From positions 2,353,501 through 2,417,500 of the forward strand of contig NZ_AP028127.1 of NCBI RefSeq assembly GCF_037076425.1: DNA of 64,000 nucleotides, given 5' to 3'. The notes beneath the pieces were generated by a model. That model had not been told where the DNA came from. It saw nothing but the letters and a program-made list of their open reading frames with translations, and searched no databases. This document shows, piece by piece, positions 24,382-34,919 of the stretch. Both the position numbers and the translations under genes were made by a program. The DNA comes from Turicibacter faecis (GTDB lineage Bacteria > Bacillota_I > Bacilli_A > MOL361 > Turicibacteraceae). The first letter of the stretch is position 1. Every line of letters starts with the position of its first letter.

Positions 24382-25752
24382 ATTCCATCGTAACCCTTTA
24401 GGATAATGATTCTTCAACATATGATTCGCAAGTTTCGCCCATCCAAGCGAATACCCATCGACGCAGATTAAATACCAACCTTTCTCACCTTCAAAAGGAA
24501 GGGTTCCTCCTCGTAGATACGTCGCGATTTCTTCACTATCTGCCGCAAGCGAGATGGAATGTTTAACATCTGCTTGATTTAATGAAAGCGCTAAGGCATG
24601 AGACGGTTCAAAACGATTCTTCTTCATCGTTCCCAAATGCCATCCCGCACGTACCACCTTTAATCCATCAAAAGATAGCATACCTGAGGGAACAATATAC
24701 AACTGATCGCCAAATAAAACATAATCCCCTGAAGGAACATTGATAAACGTCTCCTTCGCAAACTCTAAATAGGGCGCTAGCTTCTTCTTATCCTTTAACG
24801 GTTTAACAAACTGACGTTTCGGTTCACGAACCTCAGGATCTTCCATCTTCTTTAAGACAGCCACATAATGCCCTTCCCCATGAACTCGATGTGGCCATAA
24901 ACGATACGTTCGCTTAATCTCCTCCATCTCATACCCTGACCATTCCACTCGCCCTTCGCTAAATCCTTCATAACTATCCACAGATTCAATTTTAAACTCT
25001 GGATGTCGTTCAATGAATGAAGCAATCGCCTGCTCATTCTCCTCTGGTGCAAATGTACACGTTGAATAAACCATACGCCCACCTGGTCGTAACATCGTTG
25101 CCGCCTCTTCTAAAATATCCGCCTGACGGCTTGCACAATTCAATACATTATCAAGGCTCCACTCCTCTTGCGCTACCTCATCCTTTCTAAACATCCCCTC
25201 ACCCGAACATGGCGCGTCTACGACGATTCGATCAAAAAAAGAAGGAAAATGCTTCGCTAACGTTTGAGGACTCTCATTTAACACAACTGCATTTTTAACC
25301 CCCATACGCTCAATATTTTGCGAAAGAATTTTAGCGCGTTGTGGATAAATTTCATTGGTAACTAACAATCCATCATTCTGTAACTGAGAAGCAAGATGCG
25401 TACTTTTTCCACCTGGCGCCGCACATAAATCCAACACACGCTCCCCAGGTAAAGCCCCTACAAACGTTCCAACCGACATCGCACTCGGTTCCTGAATATA
25501 ATAAACTCCCGCTTCATGATACGGATGCTTTCCTGGACGATCAGCTTGCTGATAAAAAAAGCCTTCTAAAACCCATGGAATAGGTGTTAAATGCATATGA
25601 TTTATCTTTATAAAATGATCCTTATCGGTTTTCAATAAATTAAGTCGTAACCCTAGTGATTTCTCCTGCTCATAACTTTTTATAAATAAATCATACTCAT
25701 CTTGAAGTAACTCTTGCATCTTATCTAAAAAGTCCTTTGGTAATGACATCAT
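24379..25752 (-). CDS. rsmF: rRNA cytosine-C5 methyltransferase, RsmF/NOL1 family
   Basis: SAM-dependent methyltransferase modifying a cytosine in 16S rRNA. 457 residues: an N-terminal PUA-like region, then the catalytic core with VLDLCAAPGGKSTHLASQL (about 107-125, SAM site), VDAPCSGEGMFRKDE (motif IV with the assisting Cys, about 178-192) and YSTCTFAPEENEQA (motif VI with the catalytic Cys, about 228-241). A C-terminal RsmF-type RNA-binding domain follows. Two adjacent ATGs (25752, 25749) are possible starts. Confidence 0.92.
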   Translation of the reverse strand: MMSLPKDFLDKMQELLQDEYDLFIKSYEQEKSLGLRLNLLKTDKDHFIKINHMHLTPIPWVLEGFFYQQADRPGKHPYHEAGVYYIQEPSAMSVGTFVGALPGERVLDLCAAPGGKSTHLASQLQNDGLLVTNEIYPQRAKILSQNIERMGVKNAVVLNESPQTLAKHFPSFFDRIVVDAPCSGEGMFRKDEVAQEEWSLDNVLNCASRQADILEEAATMLRPGGRMVYSTCTFAPEENEQAIASFIERHPEFKIESVDSYEGFSEGRVEWSGYEMEEIKRTYRLWPHRVHGEGHYVAVLKKMEDPEVREPKRQFVKPLKDKKKLAPYLEFAKETFINVPSGDYVLFGDQLYIVPSGMLSFDGLKVVRAGWHLGTMKKNRFEPSHALALSLNQADVKHSISLAADSEEIATYLRGGTLPFEGEKGWYLICVDGYSLGWAKLANHMLKNHYPKGLRWN

Positions 25753-25888
25753 CGCTCACCCTTTCCTAATGTTCCTAACTATCTATCGATTATAGTACAA
25801 AACGTCTCCCCATTAAAGAATCAGTGCATTGAAAATACTGGAAATTAGAGCGTTGATTCTCCATAAAGAAACTCCCTCTTATAACATA

Positions 25889-25919
25889 AAAAAAGGCGTT
25901 CTATTTGAACGCCTTTTAA
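25889..25919 (-). terminator. Terminator of yjdM
   Basis: AAAAGGCGTTC / GAACGCCTTTTTTT with a loop of five bases, just past the yjdM stop codon. Confidence 0.85.
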
Positions 25920-26267
25920 CTAGATTTTTTTAACGAATTCTGATTTTAAGCTCATCGCTCCAAATCCATCAATTTTACAATCGATATCGTGTCCATTTGT
26001 TGAATCATGAACTAAACGAATTCCCTTAACTTTAGTTCCTTGCTTAATCGCTGAAGAACTTCCTTTAACTTTTAAATCTTTAATAACTGTTACTGTATCT
26101 CCATCTGCTAATACATTTCCATTCGCATCACGAATTACATTCGCTTCTGCTGCTTCAGCATCTGCCGCTGGATTCCACTCGTAAGCACACATTGGACAAA
26201 CTAACATACTTCCATCTTCGTAAGTATATTCTGAATTACATTTTGGGCAATTTGGTAAAGCTGACAT
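25920..26267 (-). CDS. yjdM: YjdM/PhnA-type zinc-ribbon protein
   Basis: 115-residue cytosolic protein. The N-terminal zinc ribbon carries two CxxC pairs (CPKC at residues 7-10, CPMC at 24-27). The C-terminal half ([47 protein letters not shown]) is the SH3-like PhnA domain. Although historically called alkylphosphonate utilisation protein, the family's role is not settled. No phosphonate genes are nearby. GGAGG precedes the ATG. Confidence 0.9.
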   Translation of the reverse strand: MSALPNCPKCNSEYTYEDGSMLVCPMCAYEWNPAADAEAAEANVIRDANGNVLADGDTVTVIKDLKVKGSSSAIKQGTKVKGIRLVHDSTNGHDIDCKIDGFGAMSLKSEFVKKI

Positions 26268-26427
26268 CTAAATTCCTCCATTCAAGCAAATCTCATAACT
26301 CAATATCATATCATAAAATACCTATTTTTTCAAAGTTGTCCTATTAAACAACCCTTATCTGAATCATTTCTTTTCTAATCAACCCCATGTTTAAACAACT
26401 TCATCACTGTATAGATATAATTTGCAC

Positions 26428-26805
26428 CTAATCATCCAAATTAATTCTTTCAATCCTTATTTCGTTATCTTCTACCCACAAAAATGCCATCGTTAAAGGT
26501 AAAGAAAATCGTCGTCTTCCACAACTTCCCGGATTTAAAAATAATACTCCCTCTCTTTCCTCCTGCTCATACCGATGAGAATGCCCATAGATCACCACAT
26601 CTATTCCAGCTAACTTATCAGGAATATTCCTTTTATCATGCACAACATAAATCAAACACTGATTCATTTCTATTTCTAAATAATCTGGAAGATCCAATAA
26701 ATCGTTATTGCCTCGCACGACAAATGTCTTAGTGATCTGATTTAACCTATTAATCACCTCTTCTCTTAAAACATTATGTGTATCAGAAATAATACCAATT
26801 TTCAA
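26428..26805 (-). CDS. YfcE/MJ0936-type phosphodiesterase lacking the GD metal motif (possibly inactive)
   Basis: Calcineurin-like phosphoesterase of only 125 residues; relatives are typically 150-180. ISDTHN (residues 6-11), VRGNNDLL, VVHDK, YGHSHR and LNPGSCGRRR are present. However, the segment between LREEVINRL and NQITKTFVVRG lacks the usual IHAGDI stretch, which supplies a bridging Asp for the metal centre. About 25 residues appear deleted in frame. I start it at TTG 26805 (KIGIISDTHN), with AGAGG 9 bases upstream; the frame upstream runs through a parS-like palindrome. It may be non-catalytic or decaying. Confidence 0.65.
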   Translation of the reverse strand: MKIGIISDTHNVLREEVINRLNQITKTFVVRGNNDLLDLPDYLEIEMNQCLIYVVHDKRNIPDKLAGIDVVIYGHSHRYEQEEREGVLFLNPGSCGRRRFSLPLTMAFLWVEDNEIRIERINLDD

Positions 26806-26827
26806 AAATATCATCCTCTCATTCTTA

Positions 26828-26843
26828 CGTTCCACGTGGAACA
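26828..26843. promoter_or_regulatory. parS-like ParB-binding site
   Basis: CGTTCCACGTGGAACA; its 14-bp core GTTCCACGTGGAAC is a perfect palindrome identical to that at 15509-15522. It lies just upstream of the YfcE-like gene and about 26 kb from oriC. Confidence 0.7.
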
Positions 26844-27105
26844 TTTAAATTTATCTTACTGATATGAAAAAAAATGCCACATGTAACACTCGGATCATCC
26901 AGCAATGAAAAGGGCACCGTTCAAATGATTAAGAACTAGAGGCTGCCTTCCTCTTCCATTATTTATAATAACTAGCTCCCTTTAATTATACTTCCAATGA
27001 TTAAAAAATTTTTATCCTCTATACTCTGATAGAGTCTAGACTCCGTCAAAACAAATATTACTACCCTAACATCACTGTTTCAATTATTCTAATATTTTAG
27101 GTAAT

Positions 27106-27760
27106 ATGATGCCAATCTCTAGACCAATGATTATGAACACTCCTGAATCTAAACTAGAAGAGGCATTCGATAACTCCCTTGAAATTTCAGTAATAAGTAC
27201 TTTAACTAAGAAAAAAATTTCTTCTCAAAGCTTCTTCCGTTAACATTAGTAATCTTATAGAAACCTAAACTATATTAAATGAAGTGATTCCAAAATGTCT
27301 GACTTATCTCCATTTTAAAATTTAATAAACTTAACTCGTTTATCGTTAGAAACAAATACTATGATGAGTATTGCTCTCTTGAAAAATCTACTTAATTTAA
27401 ATCAACTATTATTATATGAAAATTTCATCTCGAATATTCACTCGCTCCATGACTGAATAATTTTAACTTTATTAACTTTATATTCAAATAAAATTAGCAA
27501 CTACCGTTGGAATTATTATTCATTTATGCTCATCATAGCTCTAATCATTCTATCCTTAAAAATCTGACTAATCTACAAAAACTTTTTCTAAATCAAAGTT
27601 CTCTCAATGATTTTAGCATTTTAGAAAACCTCATTCACTTACATCAGCTACAATTAATAGATACAAATATCTCCAATCTAAATCCCATCAAAGAATTAAC
27701 CCACTTAACCGATTTATCCCCTATATATGTATATCCAATGTTTTTGCCCTTCTTCATATA
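27106..27760 (+). pseudogene. Decayed LRR surface-protein gene, copy 1
   Basis: Begins with MMPISRPMIMNTPESKLEEA, which aligns with the start of the neighbouring gene (MPTPNSGIVNIPDPQLKAAI). The upstream 20 bases (TTCAATTATTCTAATA) are also shared with that gene at 27816-27831. The frame stops near 27241. Later fragments in other frames still encode leucine-rich repeats, for example LTNLQKLFLNQSSLND and LIHLHQLQLIDTNISNLNPI at 27550-27700. Multiple stops and frameshifts make it a clear pseudogene of a tandem duplicate. Confidence 0.75.
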
Positions 27761-27844
27761 ATTGTACAGACTTTCTGTGGATAACAATCATATATTATAT
27801 AGAAACAGATATGTTTCAATTATTCTAATACTGGATGTGATACT

Positions 27845-29596
27845 ATGCCAACCCCTAACTCAGGGATTGTTAATATCCCTGATCCCCAGTTAAAAGCTGC
27901 TATCTGTGAAGCCTTAGGAGTACCAACAACGACCGATTTAACGGAAGAAGAACTCTAACAGTTAACTACCTTAGACGCAAAAAATAGAAATATCTCTGAT
28001 CTTACAGGATTAGGTCATCTCACAAACTTAGAAACGCTCGAACTACAAGGAAATCTAACTTCTTCAATCACAGAATTAGAACCACTAGTTAAACTACAAA
28101 CACTTATCCTATCTAATAATCAAATATCATCACTAGAATTATCTCCATTAAAATACTTAAAAAACCTAACTCATTTGGAACTAGAAAATAATCAACTTAT
28201 TACGATTTCAGATTTAGAGGGTTTAACAAAACTAACCTATTTATCCCTCGATCGAAATAATATCAGTGACATAACGCCTCTTAGACCGTTAGTCTCTCTT
28301 GAAACCTTAAAACTGATGGCTAATAACATTGGTACCATCAGAGCAATCGAAAATCTAACAAATTTAAAAAACTTAGATATTAGCCAAAATCGTATCAACA
28401 ATATTACACCGTTAAAAGACCTACTTCAGCTTGAAAGTTTATCCATGTCTTATAACAAAATACGTGATATCTCTAGTTTACAAGATTTATCAAACTTAAA
28501 AGAACTCCAAGCAGGTGGAAATGAAATATCCGATATCTATGCTCTAGCAGACCTTCAAAATCTGGAACAATTAGAGCTTCCGATTAATCAAATTACTGAT
28601 ATTTCCCCCCTAGCAAATTTGAAAAACTTAAGTGACCCTGTCTTATATGACCAACAAATAACACTACCAACCCAAGTTTCCTATACACATAACCTTTCGG
28701 TGAGTAACCCTCTTATCAATCGCTTAAGCGAAACAATTCGACCATCTGAAATCAGCGATAATGGTCAATACAATTCTGCAACAAACTCGATCGAATGGAC
28801 GAACCTTAATGGAAAGGGAACACTAAGTTTTATATTCAACGTTGATTATGCTAACCCCAGTAGTTTCTCTGGGATTGTTTATCAACCTTATTTAATTCTA
28901 AGTGGAGCCACTGGTCCAGCAGGACCTCAAGGGGCCACTGGGCAAACTGGTCCCCGTGGATTAACCGGAGCTACTGGACAAACCGGGGCTACTGGACAAA
29001 CCGGTCCTCGTGGATTAACCGGAGCTACCGGACCTCAAGGGGATACTGGACAAACTGGTCCCCGTGGATTAACCGGTTCTACTGGACCTCAAGGAGCCAC
29101 TGGACAAACTGGTCCTCGTGGATTAACCGGAGCTACCGGGCCTCAAGGTCCTCGTGGGGCTGAGTTTTCAGGTGATAATAGACAATATATTTCAAAACCT
29201 CATTCAGAACTCTCTATCCGTCCTAATGATTTTATTCCCGTCTATCCGATTTTGAATATCGATTTTGGGGACAATAATAATCTGCATTCTAGTAAATTAC
29301 ACACAACTATTGAACTTGATCCCCATTCTATCTACCTTATCACCTATCATACATCAGCCTATCACTGTCATAACTGTGATAACCTTCCTATTAGTGTAGA
29401 ATTAATGACTAACTATAAAAGATGTCTGGGATCAAAAGCGATCGTTACCGCAGATGAAAGACAACTAGTCGAACTAAGTGGTACTATTGTCTTAAAAACC
29501 ACGGATATCACTTCTCTATCTCTCGTTAATACATCTAAAATAGATGTGCATTTTATCTACACATCCATCGCAATCATTAAAGTTAATGAAGAATAA
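27845..29596 (+). pseudogene. LRR plus collagen-repeat surface protein, interrupted by one in-frame TAA
   Basis: Reading from ATG 27845, the product would be 583 residues but for TAA at codon 38 (27956-27958), where relatives would have a sense codon (LTEEEL*QLTTLDA). The rest is fully open. Domains: LRR N-cap (about 10-45), some eight to nine 22-residue LRRs (about 45-270), an Ig-like or adapter strand region (about 275-350), 28 Gly-X-Thr/Gln/Pro collagen triplets (28904-29155) and a C-terminal globular domain of about 140 residues reminiscent of BclA-type trimerisation heads. No signal peptide or LPXTG is seen, as is common for spore-surface collagen-like proteins. A downstream TTG at 28175 could start a shorter protein, but it has no obvious ribosome site. 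Confidence 0.75.
28904..29155 (+). repeat. Collagen-like Gly-X-Y coding repeats
   Basis: 28 consecutive Gly-X-Y triplets, dominated by [12 protein letters not shown] and GPQ. The unit [18 protein letters not shown] recurs about four times at DNA level, so length variation by slippage or recombination is plausible. Confidence 0.85.
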
Positions 29597-29611
29597 TCCT
29601 CTTCATTCTTA

Positions 29612-29653
29612 AAAGGGATGAGTTGGCCTAATGGCACGACTCATCCCTTTTTG
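29612..29653 (+). terminator. Terminator of the LRR/collagen gene
   Basis: AAAAGGGATGAGT / ACTCATCCCTTTTT stem. Confidence 0.85.
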
Positions 29654-29756
29654 TATACCATCTAAACGTGATTCCCCCTATAAAACAGGACTCCAACGTA
29701 TTGAATAGAATAAACTAAAAATTATTCCGACATGAGTAGCCCCCTTTACCTCTCCG

Positions 29757-30569
29757 TCATAAATATTCATCATTTTTCTGACATAAAATATACTTTCCAA
29801 TCCCTCTTGCTACCCCATCCTGACTTACGCTATCTGTTACCTGCTTAGCATGCCTCTTTACATTCTCTGCAGCATTCCCCATCGCAATGCCACATCCGAC
29901 TGTAGCAAGCATCTCAATATCATTTTCCCCATCACCAAAAGCATAGCTCTCCTCAATCGGAAGATTCAAATACTCCAGCGCTTTTAAAATTCCAGTTGCC
30001 TTATGATTCTCTTTATAATAGACCTCTAAATGACTAGGGTGAATACTGTGAAAAAAGCCATACTCTTCATAGTTTTTTAACCATTCCTTGCATTCCTCTA
30101 TCACTTCACTCGTCTTCCCAAATATTTCGAATTTATAAATCTCTAAGTCTTCTAAACGATACTCACTCTCAAAGTAGCTTCTTGGAATATGAATACTCTC
30201 ATAAAACTCATAAAACTCCTGACTCTTTTTATCCAAATAACTGTTTCTTTCACCAACTAATACATATTGGATTCCCTTATCATCCAATATGTCAGCAAAC
30301 ATCTTCACAAACCGTTTATCCATCGCTTGATTATAAACAACCTGATCCCTAACAATAACCTGCGCACCATTAACTAATACATATCCATCAAAACCAAAGT
30401 TTCTTATCTCCTCATCTAAAAAAGAATATGGCCTTCCAGTCGCAATAAAAACAAAATTTCCTTCATCCTGTAACTGACGAATAGCACGTTTAACCCGCGA
30501 CGAAATCTGCGTCACTCCATTCAATGTATCAATCAACGTCCCATCAATATCGAAAAATATAGCCTTCAT
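29757..30569 (-). CDS. HAD-superfamily hydrolase (Cof type)
   Basis: 270-residue class-IIB HAD phosphatase: motif I FFDIDGTLIDT (about 5-15), ATGRPYS, a cap domain (about 85-190) and motif IV YAFGDGENDIEML. ATG 30569 has GGAGG 9 bases upstream; a TTG one codon earlier is not needed. It is paralogous to the HAD gene in the ugp operon. It stands alone and its substrate is unknown. Confidence 0.88.
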   Translation of the reverse strand: MKAIFFDIDGTLIDTLNGVTQISSRVKRAIRQLQDEGNFVFIATGRPYSFLDEEIRNFGFDGYVLVNGAQVIVRDQVVYNQAMDKRFVKMFADILDDKGIQYVLVGERNSYLDKKSQEFYEFYESIHIPRSYFESEYRLEDLEIYKFEIFGKTSEVIEECKEWLKNYEEYGFFHSIHPSHLEVYYKENHKATGILKALEYLNLPIEESYAFGDGENDIEMLATVGCGIAMGNAAENVKRHAKQVTDSVSQDGVARGIGKYILCQKNDEYL

Positions 30570-30699
30570 CAATTCACTCCTCCTTCACCACTACTATATC
30601 TTGCCCCTCTTATTTTCGTCAATCAAAGAGATAAAGACTGATACATTGTTCCTAAACTTCCCCTTAATTTCACATCAATCTGAAATCATTTGACACGTT

Positions 30700-31560
30700 T
30701 TATTCTTCCTCAAGATGCCGGTCATCTACAATCGAAAGAATCTCATCAATATAATTAATATTTTTCCTATAATCTTTTTTAAAAATAGAACTAAATAAGA
30801 CGTCTAACATATATTGCATCGCAATGTGTGAAGAAAAATGAGAAATACGATTCTTAAAATCTTCTCGATCACTTAAATATAATCGGTTCTTAATCGCACC
30901 ATTTGAAGTTGTATTTCCTATCCGACCTACTAAAATCATTTCGACTTTATTTCTACTCAACATCTCTATAATATCCGGTAAAAAGACAGCTCTCCCCGAA
31001 TAAGAAAGTAACATAGCCACATGCTTACTATTAGATGCTGCTGCTGTATATCGTTGTTCATAAAAAGATTTTGGACAATTGACAACGCGTCCAATTGTCC
31101 TCATTTTATCTTGAAAATTCTCCGCAATATTTAAATTGTGAGCATAGGTATAAATATCAATAACATCCGCCACATGCAATAAATTAACACACCTCTCTAG
31201 CATGTCCACATCAATAGAATGGAACGTGTCCCTCACAGTAGCCTCGTACAAATCTAACAAACGTTTAGCAACCATAGCATGATTATCTGTTTCTAAAAAC
31301 GGAAAATTCGCATCAATAGATTTATCCTTTGTACCCAGTGATAAATCTTGAATCAACTTTAACTTTAGTCCATTATATCCATCAAAACCTAACTTTTTAC
31401 AAAAACGGTGAATCCCCGATTTTGAAATAAAAGTCTGATTAGCCAGTTCCTGAATAGATAATTTTTGAATTAACCTTTTATTCTTTATAATAAATTGTGC
31501 CAATTTGTACTCGGTCGGCGTCAACCTATCGCAACACTTAACCATATTCTCAAAAGTCAT
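30700..31560 (-). CDS. RpiR/MurR-family transcriptional regulator
   Basis: 286 residues: an N-terminal HTH_6 domain (about 1-75; LSIQELANQTFISKSGIHRF is the recognition segment) and a C-terminal SIS sugar-phosphate-sensing domain (about 110-250; VADVIDIYTYAHNLNIAENF, MLLSYSGRAVFLPDIIEML). Such regulators respond to phosphosugars. The HAD gene downstream could be a target, but no operator was identified. Transcribed alone. Confidence 0.88.
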   Translation of the reverse strand: MTFENMVKCCDRLTPTEYKLAQFIIKNKRLIQKLSIQELANQTFISKSGIHRFCKKLGFDGYNGLKLKLIQDLSLGTKDKSIDANFPFLETDNHAMVAKRLLDLYEATVRDTFHSIDVDMLERCVNLLHVADVIDIYTYAHNLNIAENFQDKMRTIGRVVNCPKSFYEQRYTAAASNSKHVAMLLSYSGRAVFLPDIIEMLSRNKVEMILVGRIGNTTSNGAIKNRLYLSDREDFKNRISHFSSHIAMQYMLDVLFSSIFKKDYRKNINYIDEILSIVDDRHLEEE

Positions 31561-31614
31561 TCCATCACCTTCTCCTAAAAATTAAAAAAAGGAGTTACAT
31601 AACTCCATTAATGA

Positions 31615-32094
31615 TTACTTATGATACGGTTCATTATGATTAATACGATATGCTCGATACACCTGCTCTAATAAAATCAATTTAAAGAGTTGATGGGGAA
31701 AGGTCATCTTTGAAAAGCATAACTTATAATTTGCTCGCTTCTTCACCTCGTCAGATAGGCCCAAAGATCCACCGATAATAAAGGCTACATTACTCTCCCC
31801 TCTTAAGGCTAACTGGCTTAACTGTGTTGCAAATTGCTCTGATGTTTTCATTTCCCCCTGTAAATCCATAGCGATAACATACATATTATCTTTTACCTTA
31901 TTTAAAATTAGTTTTCCTTCCTTCTCCTTAATCAATTCCATCTCCCGCATAGAAGCCTGATCTGGCGTTTTCTCATCTGGAACCTCAACCATTGTTAATT
32001 TACAATATCTTGATAATCGCTTTGAAAACTCATCAATTCCTAACTTAATATATTTCTCCTTAATCTTACCAACAGAAATAATCGTAATATTCAT
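31615..32094 (-). CDS. rlmH: 23S rRNA pseudouridine-1915 N3-methyltransferase
   Basis: SPOUT-class methyltransferase acting on pseudouridine 1915 in helix 69 of 23S rRNA. 159 residues, the usual length. The knot-forming SAM site reads [17 protein letters not shown] (about 104-120) and the conserved C-terminus ends [14 protein letters not shown]. Downstream of the CxxH/CxxC gene and walJ, the same neighbourhood as in Bacillus. Confidence 0.95.
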   Translation of the reverse strand: MNITIISVGKIKEKYIKLGIDEFSKRLSRYCKLTMVEVPDEKTPDQASMREMELIKEKEGKLILNKVKDNMYVIAMDLQGEMKTSEQFATQLSQLALRGESNVAFIIGGSLGLSDEVKKRANYKLCFSKMTFPHQLFKLILLEQVYRAYRINHNEPYHK

Positions 32095-32147
32095 AACATA
32101 ACGCCTCCAATTTGCTCCTAATACTATTTAAAAGCAAGTTCTCTCTC

Positions 32148-32321
32148 CTAGAAATCCTCTTCGTCTTCAATCATCATACCCTCTATAATTTTATACACAG
32201 CCTCCTGCTTGCAATAATCACAACTATGACTAAGCTCCACTTCCACCAAAATAGGCAGCTTTCCATACTCATCTAAATATCGATCCATTGCCTCTTCAAT
32301 ATGTTCTAAACAACTATACAT
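32148..32321 (-). CDS. CxxH/CxxC small zinc-binding protein (YyzF-like)
   Basis: 57-residue protein too short for many gene callers. ATG 32321 follows GGAGGGG at 4 bases. It contains MYSCLEHIEEAMDRYLDEYG with CLEH (CxxH), later SHSCDYC (CxxC), and an acidic end (IEDEEDF). The CxxH/CxxC pair, length and position between walJ and rlmH match the small YyzF-type family of Bacilli. Function unknown; a zinc site is likely. Confidence 0.85.
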   Translation of the reverse strand: MYSCLEHIEEAMDRYLDEYGKLPILVEVELSHSCDYCKQEAVYKIIEGMMIEDEEDF

Positions 32322-32334
32322 AAAACCCCTCCTA

Positions 32335-33123
32335 TTATAATTGAATAACCTTAGATGGTTGCATCGGATATGTCATATACAAATTTAAACAATCCAAATT
32401 AATATTTTCTTCTCGTAACACATGTCGGACCGTCATCATAGCCAAATCAGGTAAATTCGCCTCTTGACTCAAATGGGCTAAATAAATATGTTTTGTTTTA
32501 TCCCCGATTAACTGACTCATCGCATAAGCCGAATCTTCATTTGATAAATGGCCGCAGTCATCTAAAATACGTTGCTTTAAAGCCCATGGACGATTACACA
32601 TCTGAAGCATCTCCACATTATGATTCGTCTCCATAATATAAACATCCGCATTACCGAGGGTTTTTAAAATATCTCCTGTAATATATCCTGTATCAGTCAC
32701 ATAAACCAGTCTCTTATCTTCCTGTTGAATCATATATCCAACAGGATCAACCGCATCATGAGAAATTCGGAAGGGCATCACAGATAAATCGCCTAGCTGT
32801 ATCCACTGATCTTTTTCGACGGCCATCGTTTGTTCTACATCAGGTTTAATAATTTTTTTTCGATACATTTCCTCAATTGTCTTCTGTGTTGCACATACGT
32901 TTAACTTCCATTTTCGTGTACAAACACCAACACCTTTAATATGATCACTATGTTCATGAGTAATCAAAATATGCTCTATTTTATTTTCATCAAAACCACT
33001 TTGTTTAATTAATTCCTGTAACTTTTTTAAAGATAAACCATTATCTATTAAAATTGCCGTTTGGTCGGTTTCTATAATTGTCGCGTTTCCTACACTGCCG
33101 CTTGACAACACACAGATTTTCAT
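32335..33123 (-). CDS. walJ: WalJ/YycJ-type metallo-beta-lactamase-fold hydrolase
   Basis: 262-residue MBL-fold protein with LSSGSVGNATIIETDQTAIL, the metal motif ITHEHSDHIKGV (about 58-69) and a later VYVTDTGYITGD. In Bacillus it accompanies the WalRK genes and is implicated in coordinating cell division with replication. Here walRK are absent and the gene sits beside rlmH and the YyzF-like gene. Start ATG 33123 (MKICVLSSGS) is preferred over an in-frame extension to 33144. Confidence 0.9.
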   Translation of the reverse strand: MKICVLSSGSVGNATIIETDQTAILIDNGLSLKKLQELIKQSGFDENKIEHILITHEHSDHIKGVGVCTRKWKLNVCATQKTIEEMYRKKIIKPDVEQTMAVEKDQWIQLGDLSVMPFRISHDAVDPVGYMIQQEDKRLVYVTDTGYITGDILKTLGNADVYIMETNHNVEMLQMCNRPWALKQRILDDCGHLSNEDSAYAMSQLIGDKTKHIYLAHLSQEANLPDLAMMTVRHVLREENINLDCLNLYMTYPMQPSKVIQL

Positions 33124-33219
33124 TCTATCACCCGATTTCAACACATTTTTCTTAATGATTCATTTTAACATTTTTATTCCGTTTAATCTAGTCCTACGCT
33201 AAAAACATTCTTTTCCTCA

Positions 33220-33248
33220 AAAAAAGGAGCTTTCGCTCCTCCTTTAAT
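33220..33248 (-). terminator. Terminator of serS
   Basis: AGGAGC / GCTCCT stem with a GAAA tetraloop and T-run on the minus strand. Confidence 0.8.
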
Positions 33249-33250
33249 CT

Positions 33251-34552
<1,302 letters not shown>

Positions 34553-34565
34553 TTAGTTAGTTCAA

Positions 34566-34824
34566 ACGCAAAAAAGTCCCGTCCCCTGACTTAGGGACGA
34601 GACTTAACCCGCGTTGCCACCCTAGTTGCTTATCAACAGATTCATAACAAATCATTTGATAAAACCACTTGTAAAGATAACGGTTAAACCGTGAATGAAT
34701 ACTAAATTTCTTCATTCCACTCCTAGGTTGATTCCTTATTACTTACTGTTCAGTTTCCACCGACCACTGACTCTCTAGGCAATAAAAGTAAAAAGTACTA
34801 CTCCTAATCAATGCTTTTTTATTT
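34566..34824 (-). ncRNA. T-box leader of serS, specifier UCA
   Basis: The conserved T-box AGGGTGGCAACGCGG lies near 34605-34620 on the minus strand, next to the antiterminator/terminator (stem GTCTCGTCCC / GGGACGGGACTTTTTT, 34570-34609). In stem I the specifier loop reads GAA-UCA-A (UCA at 34731-34729), a serine codon, consistent with control by uncharged tRNA-Ser. Confidence 0.92.
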
Positions 34825-34830
34825 AATTGT

Positions 34831-34859
34831 ACTATAGCACTAAGACCTTTTTTTGTCAA
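34831..34859 (-). promoter_or_regulatory. Sigma-A promoter of serS
   Basis: TTGACA (34859-34854), 17-bp spacer, TATAGT (34836-34831), placing the transcript start at about 34824. Confidence 0.85.
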
Positions 34860-34919
34860 TATTAGTATATTAATTGTATTATATTATATACCTCTTTAAC
34901 ACAAATTATTTCTTTTTTA

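Noticed and set aside
28904-29155. Possible CRISPR-like repeat array
   Set aside because: The periodicity is in-frame Gly-X-Y collagen coding, without spacers of constant length or cas genes.
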